Below are positions 1 to 11,569 of a stretch of 64,000 bases of DNA, in pieces (position 1 is the first letter of the stretch; each line of letters starts with the position of its first letter). Both the position numbers and the translations under genes were made by a program. The DNA is from Chara braunii. Taxonomy: Eukaryota > Streptophyta > Charophyceae > Charales > Characeae. The notes under the pieces were generated by a model. It did not search any database. It saw nothing but the letters and a program-made list of their open reading frames with translations, and had not been told where the DNA came from. The stretch lies in assembly GCA_003427395.1 (NCBI GenBank), contig BFEA01000637.1, positions 529,638-593,637 on the forward strand. Reading direction: 5' to 3'.

Positions 1-103
1 CACTCTCTCACACACACAGACAGATCACTCTCACACACACAAAGACACACCAATCTCTCTCTCTCGCACACACACACAGACAGCGCAAACAGAGACACGC
101 AAG

Positions 104-182
<79 letters not shown>

Positions 183-240
183 AGCGCTCACACAAGCGCG
201 CGCCCGCACACACACATAGGAGAGAGAGTCGCAAGCAAAC
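1..240. repeat. Compound CA/CT microsatellite
   Basis: Runs of (CA)n and (CT)n dominate, with an uninterrupted CT run near 104-129 followed by a CA run to about 178. The open frames over it are low-complexity Val-Cys or Glu-Arg translations, not genes. Confidence 0.95.
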
Positions 241-721
241 GAAAAAACACACACGCTTGTACGCGACAACTCGGCCGTACACTGGCCAGAGACAAGCTAA
301 CTAGGGAAGGGTTGCATGCAGCGCCGATTGATTTTGTGACGCCGCCGTCGGAAGTTCACAATATCGACTCGTTGATTGATTGTGAACCCTCCGCCCGGGA
401 AGTGAACTAGGCTTCCATAATCGACAGCCAACGGTTCCTTCCCCTGAACAACTTTCGGTTCACGACGCCGAAATTAAATCTTGATTTTCACGAATCAAAA
501 GAACATGGATCGGCCAACGACGAGGACAAGACTGCCTCACTATCCCCATCCAGCGCACCGGAAGCAAGAACGCTCACAGCGCACCTGCGAGGTTGTCCTC
601 TTCCACTTACGTACTCCGGACTAGATAGCCAAAATGATATTCCTGCTCGTGATGGCTACGTGCGTTCTTTCTTGCTCGCTCTCGGGATAACATTGACAAC
701 TCAGCTCTCCGCGACGATGGC
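241..721. other. No recognisable feature
   Basis: Mixed-composition sequence between the terminal microsatellite and a minisatellite. I see no conserved protein, RNA or element end. Confidence 0.5.
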
Positions 722-800
722 GATGGCGACGGCGATGACAATTGCGATGGCGACGGCGATGACAATTGCGATGGCGACGGCGATGACAATTGCGATGGCG
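722..800. repeat. 24-bp minisatellite, 3.3 copies
   Basis: Three exact 24-bp units occupy 722-745, 746-769 and 770-793, with a partial fourth to 800. Each unit contains GATGGCGACGGCGATGAC followed by AATTGC. The unit length is a multiple of three, so several frames stay open; the predicted Ala-Ile or Arg-His repeats are not evidence of a gene. Confidence 0.9.
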
Positions 801-1557
801 TAAACGTAAAAGGAAATTGCACGCCAGTTCTCTGAAGATAAACCACTCTGGCCCCCTCTCGCGTTGCTTTGGCACGTTCTCTTCCCTGCTCCCAACATTC
901 GGGCTGTTCACCGCACGCAGTCACGCCACAGGCGGTGGTTTCCCAAGCTTATTCTCCATTAAGCTTAACACTTTGCCCACGTCCGCCTTTCTAGGTACCA
1001 CCTTCCCACTTCTCTCTGCCGTGTCGCTCCGCGTCTTTCCCCTTCTTTCGTGCGGTCCACATCTCCCGTCACTGCCAGTTCCTTCCCGCAAGGCTACAGC
1101 TCAAATCGCGTCCTCGACGTCCATGCGTTCGTCTCTCTCCGTTCGCTCTCCGAACAAATCTTCTCTTCGCTTACCCTTTTGCCACAGTAGGGCAGGTATT
1201 GCTTGTAGCTTTCCTCCTCGCTGCCCCAGAGTTTGGCGTTCGTTCTTTTCCTTCGAATACGAACAGCGTGCCGGCAAGCTGTGCACTTCGTGAACCTTTT
1301 CGCTCTGACGCTCCGCGTCTTCACCCTCCTTTGAGGTAGCAACGCCTAAACGTACCCTGTCTGATAAGGACCACGTCCTGTGAGATGAGGCAGAAGATTA
1401 CCCTGGCCGGCGTGGGCTGGAACTGAAACGCCACGTACAAATCGTTCGGTAGCGGCCAAGCATGGCCCTGTAGTGTGATCGCTCCGCTTGCCTCTGTGGA
1501 CGCGTGGGTAGACTCCCCACGTTTTGCCGGGGAAAGAGAACAGGTAAATTTGGGTCT
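801..1557. other. No recognisable feature
   Basis: A 167-codon plus-strand frame spans 790-1293 and overlapping minus frames are open too. Its translation is Ser/Pro/Arg-rich, matches no family I know, and begins inside the minisatellite. I do not call it a gene. Confidence 0.45.
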
Positions 1558-1713
1558 CGCCGCACGGCACACGAAACGAAAACGAAACGAGTGCATCTGC
1601 CCACGAAAGGTGGCGAAGTACACTCGTTACTATTTATAGCAAACCGATGAACCTGGCCATTTTCTGCAGGAAGATGCACTCGTTTCGTTTTTCGTGTCGT
1701 GTCCCGTGCGGCG
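1558..1713. repeat. Inverted repeat, ~41-bp arms, 73-bp spacer
   Basis: The left arm (1558-1598) and right arm (1672-1713) are near-perfect reverse complements, with a one- to few-base length difference in the GAAACGAAAACG tract. This could be a foldback or small MITE-like structure. I saw no clear flanking target duplication. Confidence 0.8.
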
Positions 1714-1724
1714 ACGCCCTTTAT

Positions 1725-1751
1725 TAGCGCATGTAGCGCATGTAGCGCATG
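1725..1751. repeat. 9-bp tandem repeat x3
   Basis: TAGCGCATG is repeated exactly three times at 1725-1733, 1734-1742 and 1743-1751. Confidence 0.9.
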
Positions 1752-2398
1752 AAAGACTCCTGGCCTTCGCAGCCTTCAGGGGATCCCTGGCGGTACATCT
1801 CCCGCATACTGAGAGACTGCTACACCACGCAAGGCGTGGAGGCGCGGCCCGGAGGACGCCCGGCTCGTCGAAGCACTGTATCTGCGAAACACAACATGGG
1901 ACCCCTGCCGCAGAGGCAAAGACGTGGTCACAGAGTTTGGACGGGGCAGGACGAAAGAGGATATGGACCCTGCTTCATTACCCTAGATAGGCTTGCGCTC
2001 TAACAGCCTAGATATGCTTGCCCTCTAGAATGAGGAACAGTGCGGAGGGGACCCCACCACAAACCATCTCATGTACCAGGGCCACCAGAAACCACATGCC
2101 ACGGTACCAGGTTCCAAAGGGTGGAGGTAGGGTATCCCTTGCCGACATGAACTGGGGAACAATCATAAGAGACAGCACCACGCTCCAAGACTGAGAGGGT
2201 TGCTTGCTGGGTGAATGGGGACAAACACAACACTGCACAGAATTGGGGGCCAGTTCTCTTAGTAGCAGTAGCAGCCATGGGGCTTGTGGGGTCTATGAAA
2301 CCTCCAGTTCCAAGCCACAATTTGAGGAAACCATACGGGCCACTACAGGAGCGCCCAAATTCATCCGACTAGAAACGTTTCTGCTCTATTTTTCCTCC
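1752..2398. other. Probable 5' sequence of Penelope-like element 1
   Basis: No ORF is convincing here. From position the 3' part is likely the leader or pseudo-LTR of the element whose ribozyme-like motif begins at 2399, but no second copy exists in the window to fix the boundary. Confidence 0.3.
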
Positions 2399-2457
2399 GG
2401 CCAATAGCTGATGAGACTGCTTCGGCGGAGCAGTCGAAACCGGTCGGGTCTTCCGCC
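2399..2457 (+). ncRNA. Hammerhead-ribozyme-like motif
   Basis: The core CTGATGA lies at 2408-2414. It is followed directly by a perfect 7-bp helix II (2415-2421 with 2429-2435, 7-nt loop) and then GAAA at 2436-2439. Helix III can form from ACC (2439-2441) and GGT (2447-2449), which puts the expected cleavage after C2450 in a GTC context. Helix I is weak: two pairs next to the core, an internal loop, then GGC/GCC (2399-2401 with 2455-2457). Penelope-like elements are known to carry small type I hammerheads in their pseudo-LTRs, and this one lies in sense orientation about 250 bp upstream of ORF1. The motif is seen directly; cleavage activity is inferred. Confidence 0.65.
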
Positions 2458-2703
2458 ATTCATGCTTTTCACGATCAATTTTAAGATCTCAAGTCACGTT
2501 CACGGAAACTGGTTTTTGACCTGGCTTTTTCCTCTTCATCTTCTTTACCTTCGTCTTTACCTCTTTCTTTCCCTCTCGTCCATCATCCTTCTCTGCTATT
2601 TCGACTTCGTTGACGGTGTTTGTATGTCTGCTTCCTGTCACCTTCGTTGACCAATCAACTTGTACATCCAGAGTAACTCACGTAGGGATTACACTACGTT
2701 GGC

Positions 2704-4112
2704 GTGGCTTCGACACTTGCTACTGGCTACATGGCTTCCAATCTGCAGGCGTCTACCATCGTTCGGACTTGCTATAACTGTGGAGATCCAGGGCATTTCT
2801 CTCGTTGGTGTCCTCATCGAAATGGAGGACAGACCTTTGGCTCCCAACCTCTCCTTACTCTTCCTTCTAACTCCTCCGTTTCTCTTCCGTCTTCCTCCTC
2901 TTCCGGTCTTGGTTTGTCTGGGCAGTTTCGCAACAATGGCTGGTACGAGGCCAAACAGCGGTTGATTTTGCTAGAGGACACTGTAGCTGAAATCAAGTCA
3001 CGACATGATGCTGAGGTGGAAAAAGAGAAGAACCTTAAGGAGGAAGAGGATAGGAAGAAGAGGACTGTTGAAGATAATGAACGAAGAGAGAAAGATCGTA
3101 AGGAACGAGAAGATATGCATAAGCGGATGATGAATGATATGAATGAGAAGTGGGAGAAGATGTGTGGGAGGATGACAGATAAGAAGGATGATTCTAAGGG
3201 GCTATCTGAGATGGAACAGTTGCGGAGAGAGATCGAAGGGCTTAAAGGTCAGATGGTTGGACCTGCAGCTTCTACGTCAACTCAACGAGCCACGGCCGAA
3301 GGTGATGAAGTAGTAAGGCAGCTGCTAAAAGAACAAGAGAACATGAAAGCAAGGTTGGAGAAGTCTTTGGCTTCGCAGAAACGATTGGAGAGTTTGGAAG
3401 CTGATATGGCCTTGATGCGCACCATGCGGGATGAAGCTCTCCAGGAGGTCGAGACTTGGAAGAACGAAGCGCTGCGTCCAGGCAACAAACGTGGCTGCGC
3501 AGCGGTTACTCCTTCACCGGTCACTCGCACTCAATCCAAGACTAACACAGAGTTTGTCGGGATGGTACATCGTCATTCCTTGGAGGTCGAAAAATTGAAG
3601 GAGCTACGCGTCCTTGACTTCAACGCCAGGAGGGAGAAAGAACAGGAGAACGAAAAACTGAAGATTGCTATGGATGGAGCACGGAAGGCGACAATGGAAC
3701 GAGAACAAGAAAACGAACGACTCAAAGTTGCGATTGCTGATTTGGAAGCCACGCAACGTGAACCCTGTACCAATCTCCGATGGAGAATGAATGAGATGGC
3801 CTCTCGATCTACAGGCCTGACGAAGAAAAAGACTGTTACCAATCCTTTGACCGCACGTGCTCTGGAGAAGCAGCAGTTTGTCAAAGATCAACGCAAGGAC
3901 CTTGCTACAAGAAAAATGATGAGATTACGAAGCTTTGTTTGAAAGAAGGTTTGAAGTATGTTACGATTAAGCAGTCGGTGGAAGACATTATCCAGGCTTG
4001 TGTTGCTAAAGTTTATCCCGATCCCGGTAAGGCTGATTTGGAGGTATCGGAGGATTTTGCTGGACCCTCGAACAAGGGGCCGCCCGCAAACGCTGAGGAT
4101 GCTACTTCTTAG
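2704..4112 (+). pseudogene. Penelope-like element 1 ORF1: zinc knuckle and coiled coil
   Basis: The first 412 codons (2704-3942) are open. Near residues 22-36 there is a CCHC knuckle, CYNCGDPGHFSRWC, with the C-x2-C-x4-H-x4-C spacing of retroelement nucleic-acid-binding proteins. From about residue 85 onward the protein is very rich in Glu, Lys, Arg and Met in heptad-like runs, as expected of a long coiled coil. Near 3905 the reading shifts to another frame, which continues with a KLCLKEGLKYVTIKQSV segment and ends at TAG 4110-4112. The same C-terminal segment recurs in element 2, which supports one frameshifted ORF1 rather than two genes. Its likely role is RNA binding or particle assembly. 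The start was chosen at the first codon upstream of the knuckle. Confidence 0.75.
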
Positions 4113-4213
4113 GATCCTCCCCGAATGCGGCTTTCCTTTGGTCGACTGTTGTTTCTTGCTCCCTTTTAAGATCAGCTTCCTCTCACAATCTCAGGCACAA
4201 AGGGATAGGCGAG

Positions 4214-6974
4214 TTGTTTCAACTGATTGTTTTATTGCTTATCTTGACAAGTTGTGTTCCATGGGCTGATAAATTGACTGGACATGTATGTGATTGGTGG
4301 AGTGTTGCTAACTCTAATTTTAATACTCAACGGTCTGTTGTCTATGTTCTCATTTCTCCGTGGTGCCGTAATCTGTACGTCGGAAGTACGAGTCAAAGTC
4401 TTGATGAATGTTGGAGAGAACATGTGTACCGTTCCTGTTGCCAGGCGGCGAAAAATAATAGTATTCGTAATGAAAAACTCTATCGTTAGACTCAGAGATT
4501 TGGTATCCATCGCTTTGCCATTATTCCTGTCTGTTTCTGTTATGAAGAAGACCGATTACGATTAGAGCGTTATTTTATTAAATTGTTCGGTGCCTCCCTT
4601 AATTTTACAAGCCAGAAGAAGAATCGTAAACGTCGACGTCCAGGAAAACGTGAACGCTTGAAACGATCTAAAGTTATTTCTATGGGTCCTTGCACATTTG
4701 ATCCCCCTTGCTCCTTGCCTCCTTTACAGCTAGCTGCTTGTTCGTTTTCTCTGCTCCGTTTTCATTCTTCTACTGGTATCATATCAACTAGCCTCTTACG
4801 CATTCTGAATCATTAGGTTGAGTTGAATGTATCTTCTTGCTCTGTTGTCTGTAGTGGAGGTACGATTCGAGAAGACAATTGGAAGCTTTTGAAACGTTGT
4901 TTCGGCTCGTCTGTTGTTTCATGTGACCGAGTTACTGATCAACTTCGTTCATCAAAGGGATATCTACGTAACGGAGTTTTCCTATCTTTTACTTCGATTA
5001 CTCCTTTCTGTCAAAAAATTCTTCATCTCAAGCCTTTTTTGGCTAGCTTGCTGAGTAATACAAGTTGAAGACGGTTTCTTACTGCATGGGGACTTGGGGA
5101 TCTCATTTCGTTATTCTCTACTATTCGTGCTTTTTAAGAAAAACGTAGTAGAAGCAGATTACGAGTAATCCTCTCAAGAGCTATTTCTTCTAAGTTTGAC
5201 CTTCCAGTTCGCCGACGGCTTGTTGTACATGTGAAGTACAACCATCGATTGTGCAAGACTGAGATTCGGAAGATCTGTGGTCATTTAGTACGCACTCTTA
5301 ATATCCACGAGGATTGGAAGCGAATAATAATCCGACGTATGAGAGTTGTATGGTGCAAAAATCAATCTGTTGGTGACTTGTTACATAATTTTTGTTCCTT
5401 CTCTCGTCAATCTGAGGCAGTTTGTTGCTGTGATCGGTCCAAAGATCGGTTTCCAATAAGTAATGGTCATGTCTTCTTTCGTTTTAGTCAGTATGATTTT
5501 TTCCCCTCTTGGATTAAGAATTCGAAAAATATTCTCCAACCTGGCATTATTAATCCTCTTGGTACTCTTAAGAAGCAGATTCTTCATTCTTTTCGTGATT
5601 TCCACCACTCTTGTGATCTTCAAACTTCTTCTATTTTGCTTCGAGATCTTGCCTGCTGTCTTATTGCTTCTGTCGAATTTTGTGACTCCCCTTCGGAAGA
5701 TCAGTTGGAATGTATTAAACAACAGCTAGATGGTTTGGTGTGTACACCGATTGACCATAATATAGGTGGTACATTTGTTTGTTGCCCAGTCATCTATAAC
5801 AAAGGAATGAGGAGTTTTTTTTTCTGATAATCCTGCTTTCGTTGATGTTGAGGACTCGGAAAAATCAGTCATTTTGTCGGTCAAAAGTGATTTCAATAAT
5901 CCGAGGTTTGCAAAAATTGGAAATTGGTGTTCCGATGCCAGCTTTGGTAACGCGTACGGGATTCTGAAACATAAAGACGTTGAATGGTAGAGACCCATCT
6001 GTCCTTCGTATATAGAAGGATCGACGCTCAGTGGTCGGCACATGGCATATACTGTCAATGAGATATTGTGGAAGCTACCTTCTGAATTGCACTTCAATCT
6101 AAGATATACCAGTCAACTTTTATCTGGTCTGCAGCTGATGAATACGAAGAAAGAGAAAGATGATTCGTTTGTTGGAGCTTCCTTTGACATTATAGAAATG
6201 TTCTCCCACCTACCTCATGATTCAATCCTGCGGGCTCTACGGTGGGTAACTTCCTACTTGGACTCTTCCTCCTATTCTGGTGTGATGATAAAAAAGACTG
6301 GGAAGAAAGCTCAGTTGACCCGTGGCAAAGGAGAAGAAGGGTGAATTTTAATTCGATTCTCTGTCATTCTCCAGTATATTTCTTTTGAACTATCCCATAC
6401 TTTCATCCGTGCTCAGGGTAAGTTCTTGAAGCAAGTTGTTGGTATTCCAATGGGCAAATCGTCTAGCCCTGCTTTAGCATGCCTGTTATGCGCCTATTCT
6501 GAGTTTAAACATCTTCAGGCACTTGGCAATTACAGAATTTTGGTACAGGGGTTTCGCATTGTTGACGACGTTTCGGTTTTTGTTCGTTGTTCGAAGACCA
6601 ATGACGAAGACTCAACAAAGGCAAGACTACTGTTAAGATCCTTCGAACACTGCTACGACGAGAACCTCAAGCTTGAGCGGACTAGTTGCGGTGATGTGTG
6701 GGACTTCATCGGTTGTGTAGTCAAGATCTGTCAATCGACTAGAAATGTTGAATGTGTGGCTAAGACCAAGAATCAAGGATTTGACAGAATCATTTTTCAA
6801 AGTATCTAGGACTTTGTGTCGTACTCTAGTAAGAAACAAAAGATGGTGGTGATCTCTCCATTTCTTCGTCGTGCCCGCGTTTATACATCTGTGCCTGGTA
6901 TGGAGCTGATTTTCCTTTTTGCACTGAAACGAGAATTGTGGTGGCGAGGTTATCCTGACCGTTTTTTTTATTAA
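4214..6974 (+). pseudogene. Penelope-like element 1 ORF2: GIY-YIG endonuclease + reverse transcriptase (broken)
   Basis: The nuclease begins near 4340 with VYVLISPWCRNLYVGSTSQS and the downstream Arg/His-bearing helix ending EHVYR. In another frame, near 4565, the catalytic Glu and Asn sit in RLERYFIKLFGASLN, followed by an Arg/Lys-rich stretch. A long spacer region (5231-5827) contains PIDHNIGGTFVCCP, also conserved in element 2. RT motif A reads SFDIIEMFSHLPHDS (near 6190), motif B GIPMGKSSSPALACL (near 6445), and motif C FRIVDDVSVFV (near 6555), the IVDD form with both catalytic aspartates. Several frameshifts and in-frame stops, for example TAG near 5988 and TGA near 6344, show the gene is dead. 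The product would have primed reverse transcription at nicks made by its own nuclease. Confidence 0.8.
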
Positions 6975-7984
6975 GCGGCTTCCCCATCTACTTGACTTCA
7001 CCCCACCCCGATCGAAACCTCAAATCACCCCAGATTCTCACTCATCTGACACCTGCACGTGACACCAATGATGGTTGCAAGGGTACGAACAGTGCAGGTA
7101 AGGGCGGGGTTCTACGCAAAGACAAGGTTAATAACTAGCTATATCCTTTTTCGAATCTAATCAAATTATAAGCACGATGCTGTATCCAGGAGAATGTATC
7201 AAGATTAAGCATAGGCGCTCCAAGAAAATCCTGGTCCTATGACCTGTGCTTATTACTGACACAACAGGGCAGTACATATCACTTCTGGTCACACTATGTA
7301 TGTTGTTGTTTCTCCTTTACAAGGCACTATTAGCAGCGCTCTCACCCAGGGCGTGCCCCTTACTTGTTTGAGGGTATAGATGCATGGTTTTCGATATTGG
7401 TTACCGTGTGACTCGTATTTTCACTTCGAGTACGGACTAAAGTCTCGTCCCGAGGATAACTTCCAATACTCCTACGATATTCTTTACAGGCTGCCCAACC
7501 ATTCAAGTATCCATGACGCTAAACACAACCCAAGAGGACGAGCACGAGTTTTGGATCTGATAGGGAGGTGAAGCAAGACAAGGGTGGCGCTGACAGGGAG
7601 CCGTCTTCACATCATGTCGCGACTGTCTGTCTTCTTCTTTCTCCAGTGCTACAGGTAGGTCTTGGTACAATCTGTCGTCCTCCGTCTGACTGTTCTAGAA
7701 ATGAGAAGTTCTCTGACTATGTGTAGGAGACGGAAGCTTCATCCCCCACCTACTCCAAGAGGCAATGATGACGTCAACAACAACACTGGAAAAGCGCGTC
7801 AGCTACCACCCGTCCTTCTTGGAGTTGGCCAGACACGCCAGCTCCCTGCCGAGATGAACTAACTAACCGCGTCAGAAAGCTTCCCGACCTCATCCTCGCA
7901 CTCAGAGAGAGTGCGTGAGTTCATGAGTAAGACAACTCTCGTGGTCTGAAGTGGCTCAGATCTCAGTCGTCAGAGAACATCTCC
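6975..7984. other. 3' flank of Penelope-like element 1; no gene seen
   Basis: Short open frames at 7380-7571 and 7662-7862 show no family signature. The 3' end of the Penelope-like element probably falls here but cannot be placed. Confidence 0.35.
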
Positions 7985-8100
7985 ATGTAACAGGTGCCAC
8001 TTCGCCCTCCCACACCTGATAGCACATCACTCGTTCTCCCTCATGTAACAGGTGCCACTTCGCCCTCTCACACCTGATAGCACATCACTCGTTCTCCCTC
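7985..8100. repeat. 58-bp tandem duplication
   Basis: Two adjacent copies (7985-8042 and 8043-8100) differ by a single C/T in the CCCTCCCACAC / CCCTCTCACAC segment. Confidence 0.95.
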
Positions 8101-8315
8101 AGACTTTTTTTTCTTAGACCTCGTCACGCCGTTTTACTACTAATCACTCGAAGCACACCTCCTCCTTCAGAATGACTCGCGTAGACCACTCCATCAACAT
8201 CCCCTTCCTTTTGTCTGTCCACTCTCTTTCTTGATTTCGCACACGACTGTCCCGTAACTACCTAGCGTGTCCAGTCTCGTCACCCTCGTCCCTTATTGAC
8301 CTCCCGCACATTAGT

Positions 8316-8808
8316 CTAGCAGTTATGGCCTCTTCGTCGTTGCGAGTTGGCCTCTGGACCGCCCTCCACCGGTCCAGACGACGGGTGGTCCCGTTCCCCT
8401 TGTTCCCACACATGCCAGGACAGGGTCGTGGCCTCCAAGTCACTCTCATCGCTCTCCGCCTTTGTGTCACGGTCCGGGTGCTGCTGCTCCCGTTCTATCG
8501 TATCAGGTTGAGGTCTCTGCCTCTAGGTACGACACGGTCACCTTTAGCTCGTCTGTGACCCCGTCACGCCTTCACCTTCTCTCAGCACGGTCCCTAGCCT
8601 CCATAATTGTCATCTGCAAGTATGGGTCCGCTCTCATGTCCTCTTCTCTCCCCTCTTCTACGTTTATCTTTAGTTTTGCCTCCTGTCTGCCATAGCTATA
8701 GTCTACTATAGCCGTCACTGTAGGCCCATCTCCTGACATCCGCTCCCACCTACAGAGGAACTGGATGCATCTCGGCCTATAGCCGTATAATCCGTTACGC
8801 CGCACCAT
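8316..8808 (-). pseudogene. L1 protein gene copy in the diverged LTR
   Basis: Starting at an ATG whose first base is 8808, the translation matches the L1 protein of the giant 3' LTR: both have NGL.GYRP near the start, a WER segment, and KINV near residue 50. After a frameshift near 8570 the match resumes with ESDESDLEA, SWH, HPSSGPVEGGPEA and a Gln/Arg-rich end at the TAG 8316-8318. Similarity is stronger at the protein level than in the flanking DNA, which suggests L1 was once a maintained coding sequence. Function is unknown. Confidence 0.65.
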
Positions 8809-9534
8809 AGTGAGCACTTCTCAGGCAGACAGAGTACGTCCCCAGACCAGTTAACGCGCTTACACGCAGACGACAGTAACACACCCACACTATCGCTCAG
8901 TCCCCTTCTCTGCTCGCCAACAAGCAGCATGAGGCTGCTCATGCCCTGGTAGCCAAATGTCGGCCCTCCTCCCCTTTTCTATACGACCGACCGTATGTCG
9001 CGACCCCAACGTTATAAACGAGGCAACCTCTGAAACTTGGCACATCAATAACTTCGGGCTGCATAATTAATTAAATAAAATAATCAATAATAAAAAAAAC
9101 AAGACCCATCAAAATAAATATAGCGAGCGATATAGTCTCAGCAACTGCAACATCCGCAGATCTTCTGCTATCGGTCCCTGCCGCTTCGTCTCGCTACGAA
9201 ATTACTGCAACCCTGAAGCGGTGGTCCCATAACGGGATACCGACGTGCACACTTTTACCTTCAAAACTCGTCGTCGGTCAGTTGCTATTGGGTACCCGTG
9301 TTCGATGGCAAGGAGGGGGCTTATGACCCTTCATTGAGGGTGATAAGCCTCCTACCAACATGGCCGCGGGTCGCCCCTCTTTTGGGGTTCCACAGCGCGG
9401 CACTCAACCGGACAGTTCATCCACAGACGATATACCAGGGGTCGGCTAACTTAGGCCGTAGACCACAGTTTGAGCTCTGAACTCGAGCCGTTGACCTTCC
9501 CGCGAAATGACAGGCCGAAAGGAAAATTGAGAAA

Positions 9535-9575
9535 AATTAATAATGATAATAATAATAATAATAATAATAATAAAA
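9535..9575. repeat. (AAT)n microsatellite
   Basis: An uninterrupted AAT run inside the inverted LTR copy. An AT-rich tract sits at the same place in the giant LTRs (near 25470 and 54830). Confidence 0.9.
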
Positions 9576-10128
9576 TGAAATAAGGAAAGAAGAGAAATCA
9601 TAATGCCGCCGCGGTCAGAGGTCACTAGATCGTCCCAGACTAAAGCGAGGGTCTAGATCTGCACGCGGATCTGACACTTGACTTTCTTTCTCTTCTTATC
9701 CCCCTTTTTCCTTTTCTTTCTTTTTCTTTTACCCTTTTTCTGTTCGACTGTAACAGCGAGCCGACACACCTAACCCATAACCCGGTTAGAGGGCACTCGA
9801 CGCGCAGTAGAAAAGGCTACGCCGGTCCCTCTACCTTCGCGTCCCTGGGCGAGCCCGGCGGCTACCACGGTCACAGGCCGGTAGTGCTCTTCTGTATAGC
9901 AGGGCACCGAGCCTGCGTGGACCAATGGAAAGTTCAGTGGCGCACCCCTAACCTTTTGCTAAGGTGCACGCCAACTAGACTGGTTCATAATAGGGTATAA
10001 CCCAGATATACCAAAAGAACCACAAAGGTTCGGAACGGCCCGACAAGTCGCCGACGTCTGAGCAGGACGTTGTTACCGAGAAGGAGCCTGGCACAATGAG
10101 GAGGGTCGGGACACCGCGCCCTCTGACA

Positions 10129-11569
10129 GTGGGTCCCTCCTCATCATGAACACAGTCCCCAAGACATCGATCAGGCATCGACAATTCGTTTGCCTCCCCC
10201 CTCTCCGGCGACGCCCCCTCCACCGGACGACTCCCAGGCATCGCAAACGCCTCTCACTGCTCCGTGCTCCTCTACTCTTCTTCCAAACCCATCCACTATC
10301 ATCTTCTTCGATGTTGTTGAGGAACAAGCTCGACACGATCAACTTGTCCGCTTAGGCAACGAACAACGCCGCCTCAAAACCACCATCTCCACCACCAACT
10401 CATCTCGTTTCCACCTCAAATTCATCGCCGCCACCCTTGGTGTGTCACAACTAAGTTCCGGGCCCTCCTCGACATTGGAGCGTGGACTCTGGGCAGAGAT
10501 ATTGCAGTGGTCATTTCTGCCCCAGACTCAAGTAGGCAGATTTTTGGATTGCGTAGCTTTTCTGGCCTTATGGCTAGTTTGTTCCAGGGTTGCGGAGAGT
10601 AAGGGCAGTTGTCTTCTGTTTGCCAATTCTACTTTTGGACTAAATGCCCAATGCGTGCACCTAAGTTGGGTAATAGTTCCATTAATTTTTCCATGTTGTT
10701 TGTTTTGCAATTTCCGACCTCATCTTATTGTGCAGCGATAATATAATCTAAGTTTCTTCTTAGACAATAATAATAGTAATAATAATAATAATAATAATTA
10801 GCACAAGGTTTTTCATCTAATTATTACTTATTCTTTCTCTAGTCAATGTTTTCAAAACATTTCGAACTGTTCTTTTTAATTTTTCAACCTTTTTTCCCGC
10901 AACGCTATGCTTAAAAAAAAAAAAAAATTCTTATTTTTTTTTGCTTGGACACTTAGCTGGAATGTTTTGGTTGGACGTGTGGAAACGTTGTTGTTCTGGA
11001 TTTTGACGTTGTTTTTTTTCGAATCATGACTCGACTTTGAGGGGAAGAGCCCTCGGCAGGGCCCTTTATGCCCAAGTACACCCGCCTTGAGTCCAGGCGG
11101 ACTTAAAAGGTCGTACAGGCCGGTTTTCATGAGTCTAGCTAGCCTAATCTCGAACCGCGACCAAGTCCTATGACTATGTGACCGCAGCCTGAGATTTTAG
11201 GGCAAGTGCATCGAAAGTGTTAAGTGGTGGAAGATCTTTTGACCAATTATACAACAACAAATAACAAGGGTCACGTCCGGCAGGTGAGCCCTCCAACTGA
11301 ACACGACTCAGGTCACATTCAGGAAAGGTCCTAGGCGGAGATACTCGGTTAGCACGTGAAGCTACAAGTTATGACACGGGGAGCCTGAAAGGCCCTATAA
11401 GGCACACAAATTTATGAAAAAAGGCAGTGCCTACTTTCAACTTACACATTCTGGCAGCAGGCATTGCGTCTGTAGGGCAATGGTTATTTTTTTTTTTCGG
11501 CTGTTATTATTTTTTTCAGTCTCTCCAACTGTTTACTGTTTTATTTTCTTCTTCCTTTTTTATTGTCAA
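10129..11569. other. Flank of the inverted LTR; weak ORF and AAT microsatellite
   Basis: A plus-strand frame (10190-10741, 183 codons) starts Pro/Ser-rich and contains a charged EEQARHDQLVRLGNEQRR helix, then becomes Leu/Cys-rich without a recognisable family. Codon use in the first 250 bases looks coding-like, so a gag fragment is possible but unproven. An AAT/ATA run lies near 10765-10800. Nothing else is recognisable up to the minisatellite. Confidence 0.3.

Larger units (their letters stand above)
2399..6974 (+). mobile_element. Penelope-like element 1, permuted (GIY-YIG before RT)
   Basis: The ordered parts on the plus strand are a hammerhead-like motif (2399-2457), ORF1 with a CCHC knuckle and long coiled coil (2704-4112), and a decayed ORF2 with a GIY-YIG nuclease followed by a Penelope-type reverse transcriptase (4214-6974). 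Most Penelope-like elements carry the nuclease at the C terminus; an N-terminal nuclease defines the permuted clade known in the green lineage and protists. The outer ends are uncertain because no flanking pseudo-LTR pair is visible. The frameshifts and stops make this copy inactive. Confidence 0.8.
8258..10128 (-). mobile_element. Diverged partial LTR of the giant retrotransposon family, inverted
   Basis: Read on the minus strand from 10128, this starts TGTCAGAGGGCGCGGTGTCC, closely matching the start of the giant LTRs at 54267 and 24907. Collinear matches follow: the CAAAAGAGGGGCGACC block (9300-9400 here, near 25640 and 55000 in the LTRs), the (ATT)n tract near 9550, and the L1 reading frame. 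Nucleotide identity is clearly lower than between the two LTRs of the giant element, so this is an older or different family member. The lower boundary is approximate. It could be a truncated solo LTR. Confidence 0.8.
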
